A stretch of 27,257 nt of DNA from CAYZMS01 sp964479625 (GCA_964479625.1 CAYZMS010000039.1:1-27257); one strand, 5' to 3'; shown: positions 16,333-25,235, counted from the first letter of the stretch. Made by a program: numbers and translations. Notes: generated by a model from the sequence alone, not told the origin.

Positions 16333-18731
16333 AGTTAATAACCTACCTATTCATATCCCTGTCGCTTTTTACAAGCCTTCATGCCCAGACCGTAAAGGTA
16401 AGCGGAAGGGTCCTATCGGAGGCTGACGGGGTCCCCCTGCAGGAAACCATGATCGTAGAGCAATCCTTGCAGTTGGTAGATTATACCAATGCGGAAGGTT
16501 ATTTCGAAATCATGCTCCCAAAAGGCCGGCACAGAATAGAAGCCCATGGTATAGGGGCAAGTTCAAATGTAGTGGAGGTCGTTTTAACCAAAGATACCTC
16601 CATCAATTTTTATTTGGGGTCCCTAAACATTGACCTGGAAAGTGTTGAGGTAACGGCCGCCAAAACGACCAATGGCATTTCCAGGCTGCAGGCAGTGGAG
16701 GATTTTGGGATCTATGAAGCAAAAAAAAATGAAGTTATCCTTCTGGATGATTTTGCTGCCAATAAAGGGGCCAATAATGCCCGCCAGGTATTTGCAAAGG
16801 TGCCCGGCTTAAACATATGGGAAAGTGATTTTGCCGGTATCCAACTGGATATTGCAGCAAGAGGGTTAGGGCCAAGCAGAACGGCCAATTTCAATACCCG
16901 CCAAAACGGATATGATATCAGTGCCGATGCCCTCGGATACCCGGAAAGCTACTACATTCCGCCCTTGCAGGCAGTAGAGCGTATTGAACTCGTTCGGGGT
17001 GCGGCTTCCCTGCAATACGGGCCCCAGTTTGGCGGTATGTTAAATTTCAAGCTTAAGGAGGCTCCCCATACCCTTTTTGAGTTATACTTTGAGCAGTCGC
17101 TAGGTTCATTCGGCTTGCTCAATTCTTTTCTTAGTGCAGGAGGTCGAAACGAAAAGGTGGAGTATTACGGGTACTATCAATTCCGAACAGGGGATGGTTG
17201 GAGAACGCATTCCAACTTCGATATGCATACTGCTTTTGCAGGAGTGGACTTTCAGCTGAATGAACGACTCCAACTTGGCCTGGAATATTCTTATATGTAT
17301 TATCAAGCCCAACAACCGGGTGGGTTGACAGATGAGCGGTTCAACAAGGGCGACCTGACGGAATCTCAGCGCCCCCGGAACTGGTTTGGAGTGACCTGGA
17401 ATTTATTTGCAGCCACGCTGGATTACTCTTTTTCGCCAGGAACCAAACTTAACATCCGAACTTTCGGGCTGCTCTCCGGTAGGGACGCCCTTGGAAACCT
17501 CGAACAAATTGGTGTACCGGATGATCCCAATGCCAACCGGAGCCTTATCACCGATGATTTTCGAAATTTTGGAGCGGAGGCGAGAGTCTTAACCTCCTAC
17601 CTCCTGGCTCAAAAGGAAGCCACGCTCCTCCTTGGAGCCCGGTATTACAATGGTCTAACCAAGAGAAAGCAGGGGTTGGCCAGCGCCGGGGATACACCTG
17701 ATTTCGAATTAATAAACCCGGAAAACCCGGAAGACTTTGACTACGATTTCCCCAGTGAGAACTGGGCCTTTTTTGCTGAAAACCTTTGGGAAATTACCCC
17801 CAAGTTGAATTTGACCACCGGTGTAAGATTAGAACACATCCGCACCGATTCAGAAGGGACCTGGCGATTCAACAGGTATGACTTTGCAGGCAATCTGGTT
17901 TCCTCTACGCTCAATGTCGAGCAAAGCTCGGTAAGCAGATGGGTTCCACTATTTGGGATAGGTGCGGCCTATTACCTGAAGGAAGACCTTCAGTTGTACA
18001 GCAATTATTCAAGAAATTTTCGCTCCATCACCTTCAGTGATCTGCGGGTAGTGAACCCGAACTTTCAACTGGATAGCCTCATCACCGATGAAAGCGGGTA
18101 TAATATGGATCTTGGTATAAGAGGGGCTCTGGGGGACTGGGTAAAGGTTGACCTCAGTTTTTTCTTACTGAGGTATAATGACAGGATCGGTCAATATGAA
18201 CTCCCAGGCAGCACTACCCTGTTTAGGACCAATATTGGTAATTCGCGACACCTGGGTGTCGAGTTTTTCGGCGAATTTGATCTGTTCGAATTGATAAACC
18301 GGAAAGAACAACTCGCCCAACTCGCCCTTTTTGTCAACCTCGCCCTAACGGAGGCGTCCTATATTGAATCCGATATTTCTTCCATCGATAATAGAAAAGT
18401 GGAGTACGTGCCCAATATAATGTTGCGTACCGGCTTGAATTACAGGTTCAATGGACTTAAAGCGACCTTACAGCTTTCCTACCTTAGCGAGCAGTTCTCT
18501 GATGCCACCAACTCTACCTTTAACCCAAATGCTTTAACAGGCATCATTCCTGCTTACCTAGTTGTGGATCTTTCGGCAGAGTATCAGCTTGATCGTTTCA
18601 CCTTTTCTGCCGGTATCAATAACCTTGGCAATAAAAAGTATTTTACCCGAAGGGCGGAAAGCTACCCCGGGCCTGGCATCATTCCGGCAACTCCACGAAG
18701 TTTTTATGCTTCCGTTGGTGTTCGGTTTTAA
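16329..18731 (+). CDS. TonB-dependent outer-membrane receptor, FecA-like
   Basis: 800 residues. Signal peptide 1-19 (LHA before Gln20). Residues 22-105 form a carboxypeptidase D regulatory-like domain (VSGRVLSEADGVPLQETMI ... DTSINFYLG) typical of Bacteroidota receptors. The plug domain is about 125-245 with ARQVFAKVPGLNIWES, IAARGLGPSRTANFNTRQNG and IPPLQAVERIELVRGAASL. A 22-strand barrel follows, ending YASVGVRF with C-terminal Phe. The plug sequence and the order imelysin-HTTM-receptor fit Fe(III)-dicarboxylate (FecA-type) transporters, but the ligand is not proven. The ATG overlaps the HTTM stop (ATGA, 16329-16332), so the two are translated together. No SusD gene follows, which argues against a glycan system. 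Confidence 0.9.
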   Translation: MKLITYLFISLSLFTSLHAQTVKVSGRVLSEADGVPLQETMIVEQSLQLVDYTNAEGYFEIMLPKGRHRIEAHGIGASSNVVEVVLTKDTSINFYLGSLNIDLESVEVTAAKTTNGISRLQAVEDFGIYEAKKNEVILLDDFAANKGANNARQVFAKVPGLNIWESDFAGIQLDIAARGLGPSRTANFNTRQNGYDISADALGYPESYYIPPLQAVERIELVRGAASLQYGPQFGGMLNFKLKEAPHTLFELYFEQSLGSFGLLNSFLSAGGRNEKVEYYGYYQFRTGDGWRTHSNFDMHTAFAGVDFQLNERLQLGLEYSYMYYQAQQPGGLTDERFNKGDLTESQRPRNWFGVTWNLFAATLDYSFSPGTKLNIRTFGLLSGRDALGNLEQIGVPDDPNANRSLITDDFRNFGAEARVLTSYLLAQKEATLLLGARYYNGLTKRKQGLASAGDTPDFELINPENPEDFDYDFPSENWAFFAENLWEITPKLNLTTGVRLEHIRTDSEGTWRFNRYDFAGNLVSSTLNVEQSSVSRWVPLFGIGAAYYLKEDLQLYSNYSRNFRSITFSDLRVVNPNFQLDSLITDESGYNMDLGIRGALGDWVKVDLSFFLLRYNDRIGQYELPGSTTLFRTNIGNSRHLGVEFFGEFDLFELINRKEQLAQLALFVNLALTEASYIESDISSIDNRKVEYVPNIMLRTGLNYRFNGLKATLQLSYLSEQFSDATNSTFNPNALTGIIPAYLVVDLSAEYQLDRFTFSAGINNLGNKKYFTRRAESYPGPGIIPATPRSFYASVGVRF

Positions 18732-18816
18732 CCCACAAAGCTAAAATTATGCAGGTGGTTGACGGAGGCAGCCTCCAAAGCTCCATGGCTCTGGAGACTG
18801 CTTTTCCGATAGCTCT

Positions 18817-19524
18817 TTATTGAACTTCCTCCTCCAGATAAACAAAACGTTCGAGCCGGGCAAGCTCCTCTTTATCAACGTATTTTCCAATCTCCCGGCG
18901 AAACTGCTCCATGCTTTTATAAGGGCGATATTCTTTAAATTCATGCAACATTCGATCCCCTACCCCCGGGATATTCAGGATCTCTTCATCTGTTGCTGTG
19001 TTCAAAGCCACCGGTACGAATACGTACTTTTCATAGCGGGCAATTTCCGCCTCATCGACATATTTGCCCATTTCCCGGCGAAACTGAGCCACCTTCCGAT
19101 AGGGTCTGTATTCTTCAAATTCATGCGCCATTTTCTCCCCGACCCCGGGTATCATCAGAAACTCCTCCTCAGAGGCAGTGTTCAGATTAAGAGGCACAAA
19201 GCAAACGGTCAGCAGGGACTTCATGGAACCCTCATCTAGTCTGTTGATTATCTCCTGAAAGTCTTTCATACCAAGAAAAGGTCGGCCATTAATAATCTGT
19301 TGTACTGTTTGCTCATCGAGTTGGGAAAGAGCAGCCAATTCTTCCCTGGAAGCTAAATTAGGATTTAAAACAGCTCCTTCAACAGCGTCCCTTGCCTCCT
19401 TTACCTCTTCCTGGGTATTTGCTTCAACCTCTGCTGCTGTCCCTTGCTCAGCAGGAGCTTCGGATTCACAAGCGGTAATAAATAAGACACCTGCAAAAAG
19501 TGTCCACCAAAACATACGTTGCAT
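18817..19524 (-). CDS. Lipoprotein with three helix-hairpin-helix repeats
   Basis: 235 residues. Signal peptide and lipobox ITAC (Cys19), then a Glu/Ala-rich linker (20-50). The rest is three ComEA-like HhH units: a degenerate first one (52-111, NPNLASREELAALSQLDEQ) and two close repeats of exactly 60 residues (112-171 and 172-231), each with LNTAxxEE, IPGVGxxMxHEFxEYRPY and FRREhGKYVD. The 180-bp periodicity is visible in the DNA (TTCCCGGCGAAACTG at 19071 has its copy at about 18891). HhH repeats of this type normally bind the DNA backbone non-specifically, as in ComEA during DNA uptake. A lipid-anchored form would sit at a membrane face, so envelope DNA binding is possible but inferred. No other competence genes are nearby. 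It converges on the TonB-receptor gene. Confidence 0.82.
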   Translation of the reverse strand: MQRMFWWTLFAGVLFITACESEAPAEQGTAAEVEANTQEEVKEARDAVEGAVLNPNLASREELAALSQLDEQTVQQIINGRPFLGMKDFQEIINRLDEGSMKSLLTVCFVPLNLNTASEEEFLMIPGVGEKMAHEFEEYRPYRKVAQFRREMGKYVDEAEIARYEKYVFVPVALNTATDEEILNIPGVGDRMLHEFKEYRPYKSMEQFRREIGKYVDKEELARLERFVYLEEEVQ

Positions 19525-19560
19525 AAAGTAATTATTTGATTTAATTATAAACGAAAAACG

Positions 19561-19947
19561 TCAACAAAGGGTATAGGCCCAACCAGTGAGGCCGGTGGCG
19601 ATCATCACTCCCGGCGCCAAAACCGGGGTGGCACCTTTCAGGCTTTCCAGGATCAATGCTCCCCCACTCATAGACGGATACATCTCTAGCTCGAAGGCCA
19701 TATTGCCATCAAAGTGAAGCACAAACCCCATAATACCACTGATCAGAAAGCCTATAAGTACCACTCTAAAAAGTTGTTTACTTTTTATGGTAGGGGCAAG
19801 TTCATACCAGATCCAGGCAATAAACCCTACTCCCGTCAAAACAACTGGGATAAGCTGCCACCCGTCTTCAGTATGCTCTAATAACAAAAGCTCTAAACCC
19901 GTTCCAAAAAGGCTCAATAAAAAAGTAGCTAAAAGTAATCTTTTCAT
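19561..19947 (-). CDS. Small four-helix membrane protein, unknown
   Basis: 128 residues from the ATG at 19947 (MKRLLLATFL); the ATG at 19968 would add seven polar residues and is less likely. Four hydrophobic segments: LLLATFLLSLFGTGLELLLL, LIPVVLTGVGFIAWIWYEL, LFRVVLIGFLISGIMGFVL and ATPVLAPGVMIATGLTGWAY. The loop between helices 3 and 4 holds HFDGNMAFELEMYPSMSGG. I know no named family. It ends 37 bases before the HhH lipoprotein start on the same strand, so the two may be co-transcribed. Confidence 0.65.
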   Translation of the reverse strand: MKRLLLATFLLSLFGTGLELLLLEHTEDGWQLIPVVLTGVGFIAWIWYELAPTIKSKQLFRVVLIGFLISGIMGFVLHFDGNMAFELEMYPSMSGGALILESLKGATPVLAPGVMIATGLTGWAYTLC

Positions 19948-20270
19948 TTCATTATATAGGTAGACCAAAAAACAACTTCTTTCCTCCTATCGAAGGCCCC
20001 GTAAAGGAGTTTACCCTTCCTGTTTACGGGGAATATCCTCCAGACTAATTTACCCTATTTCGCAAACTAGTCTAGCATTTTCCACGGATCCCTTTTCGAA
20101 AACCGTATAGATTAATCTCCCAATGTTCTTTTGGGGTCCTTTCGGGTTGTTCGCTTTCGGCAAAACTTCCATTTGTTCGAAAGAGGCCAATAGGGCGTAT
20201 TGGAATTCAGGGCTCAAGCATAATAGGTGGTAGTGGCAGCCTTATCAATAAGGGGTAAGTTTTTTTCGAT
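19948..20270. other. Intergenic region with a 9-bp hairpin
   Basis: About 320 bases without a gene. CCCCGTAAA (19997-20005) can pair with TTTACGGGG (20023-20031) across a 17-base loop, upstream of the minus-strand membrane protein gene, so it would be in its leader or promoter region. A smaller inverted repeat CCAATA/TATTGG occurs at 20187-20203. Neither has a T-run, so neither is called a terminator. Confidence 0.4.
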
Positions 20271-20692
20271 TTATTTTGTTCCATGAGTAAGCGGTTTAAG
20301 GGATTCTTCCCGCCATTGCCAGGCATACCAAACAATAAAAGTGCAAGATCCCATTTCAATAATGCTGAAAAAAATATAGTGCAAACTATTGTCCCCGACC
20401 ATTAGGCTCCTCAACTGAACGAGAAATAGCACAAATCCAAAAACGATATTCATCAAGCGATTGGCTTTATATTTCAGCACCCTTGAAAGTACGATCATAA
20501 GCATAGGGATCTCCATAATAAAACCAGAGGTTAGTAAAAACTCCTCGGTAAGCACTACATCACCCACCTGGCCATCAATGATCTGGCGCAATTCAGGAGA
20601 GTGCATCAGGGTAAAAACATCACAAAAGATACATTGACGGTAAGGAAGACCCATAGGGTGGAAAGGAAAGTCCTGGCATTCAGGTGTTGCAT
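20271..20692 (-). pseudogene. DUF6326-family membrane protein, frameshifted near the N-terminus
   Basis: The main frame (20654-20271) encodes IFCDVFTLMHSPELR, LLTSGFIMEIPMLMIVLSRVLKYKANR, then two further helices ending in FIVWYAWQW, matching DUF6326 membrane proteins of about 140 residues. The family N-terminus (xTFLSTLWVFLTVNY-xxCD) is present upstream but in another frame: from ATG 20692 it reads MQHLNARTFLSTLWVFLTVN and then shifts out near 20630-20636 (around CAATGTATCTTTT on the minus strand). One base is missing. Either the gene is newly dead or this is a sequence error; a shorter protein from ATG 20654 would lack the first helix. Function of DUF6326 is unknown. Confidence 0.72.
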
Positions 20693-21054
20693 AATCTTTG
20701 TTTTTTTCCGGTTTAATGGTGTAGAAACGTCTTTATCTTTTGAAAGGTAGTAACATAATCTTGATCAAGCCAGAATTAATACCCCCATTCATTGAGGCGG
20801 ATCGCCAGTTGGGCCTTTACCACCCATAATTCGCCCCTTCTCTCCTTGCCTTAGGCGTTGTAAAATCCTTCTAAATTTCTCCCGTATTGAAGGTCCTGTT
20901 TGTTGCCCCACCTTATGGGAGCGCCTATATTCGTTCAACCGGTTCCGGGAGCTAAGGGTCAGTTTTATTTTCGAATGACAAAATTCAGTAAGATTTGCAG
21001 CAAGCGAAAGCTGGGTAAACAAAAAAGTGAAGGACACTAAAACGAACGAAAAAC
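20693..21054. other. Upstream region of ilvC
   Basis: About 360 bases without a supported gene; the open frame on the minus strand across 20789-21115 overlaps ilvC and is basic, low-complexity and unlike any protein I know. A one-mismatch -7 box, AAGATTTG (20990-20997), lies 57 bases before the ilvC ATG. No T-box, leader peptide or riboswitch was recognised. Confidence 0.4.
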
Positions 21055-22128
21055 ATGGCAAAGTTAAATTTTGGTGGCGTAGTAGAAAACGTCGTAACGC
21101 GGGAAGAGTTCCCATTGGAAAAAGTACAGGAAACCTTAAAAGAGGAAATCATCGCCATTATAGGTTATGGCGTACAAGGACCCGGGCAGGCGCTGAATTT
21201 GCGCGATAATGGTTTCAATGTCATCGTGGGACAGCGGTCTCCCTCTAAATCCTGGGATAAGGCCATTGAGGATGGCTGGGTTCCGGGAAAGAACCTGTTC
21301 TCGATCGAAGAAGCCTGCAAAAGAGGTACGGTCATCCAGTATTTACTTTCGGATGCAGCTCAGATCGCCCTTTGGCCGACCGTAAAAAAACACCTCACAC
21401 CGGGGAAAGCCCTTTACTTCTCTCATGGGTTTGCCATCACCTATAAAGATAGGACCAGCATTGTTCCTCCTTCGGATGTAGACGTAATACTGGTTGCCCC
21501 GAAAGGGTCCGGTACCAGTTTGCGAAGGATGTTCGTTGCAGGTCGGGGGTTAAACTCCAGCTTTGCCATCGATCAGGATGCCACGGGTCGCGCCTGGGAC
21601 CGTGTGGTAGCTCTAGGTATTGGTATTGGGTCCGGGTATCTTTTCGAAACTACATTTAAAAAGGAAGTATATAGCGATTTAACCGGCGAACGCGGGTCGC
21701 TGATGGGAGCCATCCAGGGACTGTTCGAAGCCCAATACACCGTACTGCGGCAACGGGGCCACACCCCAAGTGAAGCATTTAACGAGACCGTGGAAGAATT
21801 GACCCAAAGCCTGATGCCCCTTGTAGCTGAGAATGGAATGGACTGGATGTACGCCAATTGTTCCACCACTGCCCAACGAGGTGCCCTGGACTGGAAAAAT
21901 AAATTCCGGGATGCCGTACTGCCTGTCTTTGACGAACTGTACGATAGCGTGGCTACCGGCAAGGAGGCTCAACGTTCTATCGATTCGAATAGCCAGGCGG
22001 ATTATCGAGAAAAGCTGGAAGCCGAACTAAGCGAACTGCACAACAGCGAAATGTGGCAGGCAGGTCGTACCGTACGCTCCCTTCGCCCGGAAAATCAACC
22101 GGCGGAAGATGCAATTCCAGCCCAATAA
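21055..22128 (+). CDS. ilvC: Ketol-acid reductoisomerase IlvC
   Basis: Second common step of valine, leucine and isoleucine synthesis: Mg-dependent alkyl migration and NAD(P)H reduction of acetolactate or acetohydroxybutyrate to the dihydroxy acid. The 357-residue product has the Rossmann motif IGYGVQGPGQALNLRDNG (36-53), VIVGQRSPSKSWDKA for cofactor choice, YFSHGF and VILVAPKGSGTSLRRMF, then the C-terminal knotted domain with DLTGERGSLMGAIQGLFEAQ (the Mg-binding acidic residues) and MYANCSTTAQRGALDW. It is close to the usual class I length of about 330-350 with a short tail. The ATG at 21055 gives the expected start. ilvA follows 107 bases downstream with a hairpin terminator between; ilvD, ilvB and ilvN are not in this window. 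Confidence 0.97.
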   Translation: MAKLNFGGVVENVVTREEFPLEKVQETLKEEIIAIIGYGVQGPGQALNLRDNGFNVIVGQRSPSKSWDKAIEDGWVPGKNLFSIEEACKRGTVIQYLLSDAAQIALWPTVKKHLTPGKALYFSHGFAITYKDRTSIVPPSDVDVILVAPKGSGTSLRRMFVAGRGLNSSFAIDQDATGRAWDRVVALGIGIGSGYLFETTFKKEVYSDLTGERGSLMGAIQGLFEAQYTVLRQRGHTPSEAFNETVEELTQSLMPLVAENGMDWMYANCSTTAQRGALDWKNKFRDAVLPVFDELYDSVATGKEAQRSIDSNSQADYREKLEAELSELHNSEMWQAGRTVRSLRPENQPAEDAIPAQ

Positions 22129-22190
22129 GAGCTAAGATTAAAGATTTGCCAGGAAAAACCTGACTTTATATTATATCGTGAATTTTTCTT

Positions 22191-22219
22191 GAGGAATCCA
22201 CTGCTGGATTCCTCTTTTT
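22191..22219 (+). terminator. Terminator/attenuator between ilvC and ilvA
   Basis: GAGGAATCCA (22191-22200), loop CTGC, TGGATTCCTC (22205-22214), then TTTTT: a perfect 10-bp stem with U-run, a classic intrinsic terminator. The ilvA ATG follows 17 bases after the run. A -7-like box (AAGATTTG, 22141-22148, one mismatch) lies upstream of the hairpin, so ilvA may depend on read-through or on attenuation. Confidence 0.88.
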
Positions 22220-22235
22220 AAATAGAGTAACCGGT

Positions 22236-23510
22236 ATGGAAGCTGCCCAGACTAAATCTTCAAACACTTTGGTAGAGATCGAAAAAATTTACCAGGCGAA
22301 GGTGCGCCTGCAGGGAGTAGCCGAACCAACTCCTCTAATGAAAAACTACAACCTGTCTGAGCAGTTTCAATGCCAATTGTATTTAAAGCGGGAAGACCTT
22401 CAGGTGGTGCGGTCATATAAAATCCGGGGGGCCTATAATAAAATGGCAACCCTTGAGCCGAACGTATTGGGAAGGGGCGTTGTTTGTGCCAGTGCCGGCA
22501 ACCATGCCCAGGGGGTAGCTTTGGCTTGTCAGAAACTGGAAATCCCCGGCCGTATATATATGCCCGTAGCAACGCCCCAGCAAAAAGTTCGAAGGGTCCG
22601 CACCTTCGGGAAAGCCTTTGTGGATATAGTTCTTACCGGAGACAGCTTTGATGATGCTTTTGAAGAAGCGCTGAAGGAGGCACAGGAATACAACAAAGCC
22701 TTCATCCACCCATTTGATGACCCAAGAACCATTGAAGGACAAGGAACCGTTGGACTCGAAATACTGGAATCCAGCAAGCAACCGATCGACTTTCTCTTTG
22801 CTCCGATCGGTGGAGGCGGCCTAATTGCAGGAGTGGGCAGCTACTTCAAGCGCATGAGCCCCAAAACCCGGATCATCGGCGTGGAACCCCTCGGAGCTCC
22901 TGCTATGTTTGAATCTTTGAAGGCCCGGCACAGAGTTCAACTACAGCAAATTGATAATTTTGTAGATGGTGCCGCTGTAAGAGCTGTTGGTGAACACACC
23001 TTCCGCATTGCCCAAAAAGTAGTGGACGACCTGTTACTGGTTGATGAAGGAAAAGTGTGCCATACCATTCTTCAATTGTATAATGAAGAGGGGATCGTGA
23101 TCGAACCGGCGGGAGCCCTATCCATCGCTGCCCTTGACCAATACAAAGACCAGATCGCAGGCAAAAATGTGGTCTGTATTCTTAGCGGCGGCAATAATGA
23201 TATTACCCGTACGGAAGAGATCCGAGAGCGCGCCTTACTTTACAGTGGCTTAAAACACTATTTCATTATCCGCTTTCCTCAACGGGCAGGTGCCCTTAGG
23301 GATTTCCTCAATAACGTCCTAGGGCCCCAGGATGATATCACCCATTTCGAATACACTAAAAAGCACAACCGGGATTCTGGCCCTGCCCTGGTTGGCATCC
23401 AGGTACCCGATTCAACAGCTTACCAGGAATTGCGGCAACGGATGCAAGCCCACCGTATTAATTTTGAAAGTGTAAACGACAGTCAAATGCTTTTCGAATT
23501 ATTGGTTTAG
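22236..23510 (+). CDS. ilvA: Biosynthetic-type threonine dehydratase with ACT domain
   Basis: PLP enzyme that deaminates threonine to 2-oxobutyrate, the committed step of isoleucine synthesis. 424 residues: catalytic domain 1-325 with PLP lysine motif VRSYKIRGAYNK (Lys62), SAGNHAQGVA (86-95), the phosphate-binding GGGGLIAG (about 193-200) and LSGGNNDI; C-terminal ACT domain about 335-424 (HYFIIRFPQRAGALRDFLNNVLG, GPALVGIQVPD). E. coli IlvA has two ACT-like domains and about 514 residues; this is the shorter one-domain type common in Bacteroidota and Firmicutes, which is expected to respond to isoleucine feedback. The gene lies after ilvC on the same strand, separated by the hairpin. ATG 22236 gives an N-terminus close to family size. 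Confidence 0.94.
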   Translation: MEAAQTKSSNTLVEIEKIYQAKVRLQGVAEPTPLMKNYNLSEQFQCQLYLKREDLQVVRSYKIRGAYNKMATLEPNVLGRGVVCASAGNHAQGVALACQKLEIPGRIYMPVATPQQKVRRVRTFGKAFVDIVLTGDSFDDAFEEALKEAQEYNKAFIHPFDDPRTIEGQGTVGLEILESSKQPIDFLFAPIGGGGLIAGVGSYFKRMSPKTRIIGVEPLGAPAMFESLKARHRVQLQQIDNFVDGAAVRAVGEHTFRIAQKVVDDLLLVDEGKVCHTILQLYNEEGIVIEPAGALSIAALDQYKDQIAGKNVVCILSGGNNDITRTEEIRERALLYSGLKHYFIIRFPQRAGALRDFLNNVLGPQDDITHFEYTKKHNRDSGPALVGIQVPDSTAYQELRQRMQAHRINFESVNDSQMLFELLV

Positions 23511-23744
23511 CATAAGGTACCTCAAATCTCCTGTGGTTTTTTTTTTAAGCACCTATCTAAATTTTGTTGTAGTGCTTAGACTGGAGCAGAAGCGCTATAG
23601 CTTTTGAGATAACCTCTTCTTGCAGAAAAGGAAAATTCCCCTTATATTAACTAATTATTAACTTAAAATTAATTAAAAGCAAACCAATGGCCGGCCATAC
23701 CTCCAGACGCGGAGGATTTATACCCCAATCTAAAATACTGGAGT
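23511..23744. other. Intergenic A+T-rich region
   Basis: 234 bases without a gene, with an A/T-rich core (23640-23680, TTAACTAATTATTAACTTAAAATTAA-like composition). No clear -7 box or terminator was seen; a run of nine T occurs at 23538-23546. Confidence 0.35.
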
Positions 23745-25218
23745 ATGAGGCCACTATATGGGATATACTGTATCCTGGCCTGCATATTATGCGGGCCGGT
23801 TTGTTCTCCGCAGTTTTATGTAACAGACTATTCAAAAGGCCATATTTACCGGGTGAACCTGACCAATATGGATACGGCTCTGGTAAGCATCTGTACAGGG
23901 TTTCGGCAAGTAGGGGATATCACTTTTGACCCAGTAGCCAACTTTTACGGGATCACCATCACGGGAGCCTTATTTCAACTGGACACCTCCACCCATGAAA
24001 CGGTTTTGCTACATCAATTCGAACGCTCTCAGAGCTATAATGCTCTGGTTGCTGATGAAAACGGCATGTTGTATATCTGCGGCACGCGGGGTATCCTCTA
24101 CACCTATGAAGTGCAGGAAAAGCGAGCCGGTCGACTTGGCACCCTTCCTTTTGCATCGGCAGGAGACCTGACCTTTTACAGAGGAAGACTGTACCTGGCA
24201 GCCACCCGCAACAGGCTTATTGAGGTCAACCGGGAGGAACCCTAAAAAAGCCAGGTATATATGGAGTTCGAGGAGGAGGTAAATATTGTAGGGATCATTT
24301 CCTTTTTTTGAAGCCTGCAATAAATCGAAAAGCATCAGCTATGCCACTTCTGACGAGTATCCCTCCAGTTTATTCCGCCTCGATTTCGAGCAAAAAGAGT
24401 TACACTTTTACGGTGAATTACCCATTTACGCCGGCGGTGGAGCCGGATTGTCAGAGTATCAGGCAGCCATCCCACTGGAATTAGAAAATAGTGAGGTAAG
24501 TCCGGCCCGGTGTGGTGAAGACAATGGCAGGTTACGGGTAAGAACAAATCGCCCTCAGGAAGATCAAGTAGAGTATGCGATCCTTCCGGGGCCATTCCAA
24601 CTTGCTCCCGAATTTTCCGGTTTGGTCGCCGGAACCTATGTACTCCGGGCAAGAGACCAATATGCTTGTACCGAGGAGCACCAGATTCAAATACCGGGTA
24701 TAGAAGGGCCTCGATTTTCCATTTTGAAGATCATCCCAAGTCGATGTGATCGCCCCACCGGTTCCATTCAATTTTCTTTAGAGGCAGGCCGACCACCCTA
24801 TTTATTTCGCCTGGACCAGGGTCTTTTACCCTTCACTCCTCCTGAAGGTGGTTTATCACCAGGTTTACATCATTTATTAATTGAAGACCAAAATGGATGT
24901 ATCCTTGAACACTCTTTTGAAATACCTGCCGAAGCCTGTGACTTTTATTTACCAATGGCTTTTTCTCCAAACGGGGATGGAAAGAATGACGTTTTTCAGG
25001 TGTACGCTCATCCCAACATACAGGTAGAGGTTCGCAGTTTTCGAATTTTTAATCGCTGGGGGCAACTGGTATTCGAAAACCGCTCAAGGGATTTACAGCA
25101 AGCTCGGTGGGAGGGAAAGGAAGCCCCCCCCCCTGGGGCTTATGTGTATCAGATCGAATTGGCCCTGGCAGAAGGAAAAACGGAGCTCCTTAGTGGGGAA
25201 ATAAGTTTGATCCGGTAA
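23745..25218 (+). pseudogene. T9SS type B secreted protein (CHU_C sorting domain), broken by one stop and one frameshift
   Basis: Two open stretches belong to one protein. The first (23745-24242) has a signal peptide (GIYCILACILCGPVCS) and a beta-propeller-like N-terminal region (HIYRVNLTNMDTALVS, GDITFDPVANFYGIT, GDLTFYRGRLYLA). It is cut by TAA at 24243-24245, after which the same frame continues SQVYMEFEEEVNIVGIISFF to the T7 run at 24303-24309. Removing one T restores FEACNKSKSISYATSDEYPS and leads into the frame that runs to 25218. That part contains two Ig-like SprB-type repeats with Cys (PARCGEDNG, PSRCDRPTG) and the type B gliding-associated C-terminal domain: FYLPMAFSPNGDGKNDVFQVY, FNRWGQLVFENR, PPPGAYVYQIEL. 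It would be exported by type IX secretion. Broken as given. Confidence 0.87.
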
Positions 25219-25235
25219 TGCCTTACCCCTTTACC

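Noticed and set aside
18765..18800. Possible bidirectional terminator between the TonB receptor and the HhH lipoprotein genes
   Set aside because: GGAGGCAGCCTCC and CTCCA/TGGAG pairs exist but stems are short and the T-run is weak, so no call is made.
20789..21115. 108-residue open frame on the minus strand
   Set aside because: It overlaps the ilvC start antisense, is basic and has no family resemblance.
24448..25218. Second T9SS gene starting at 24448
   Set aside because: Sequence upstream of 24448 in the same frame continues the protein back to the T-run and then, with one base removed, into the first part; it is one broken gene.
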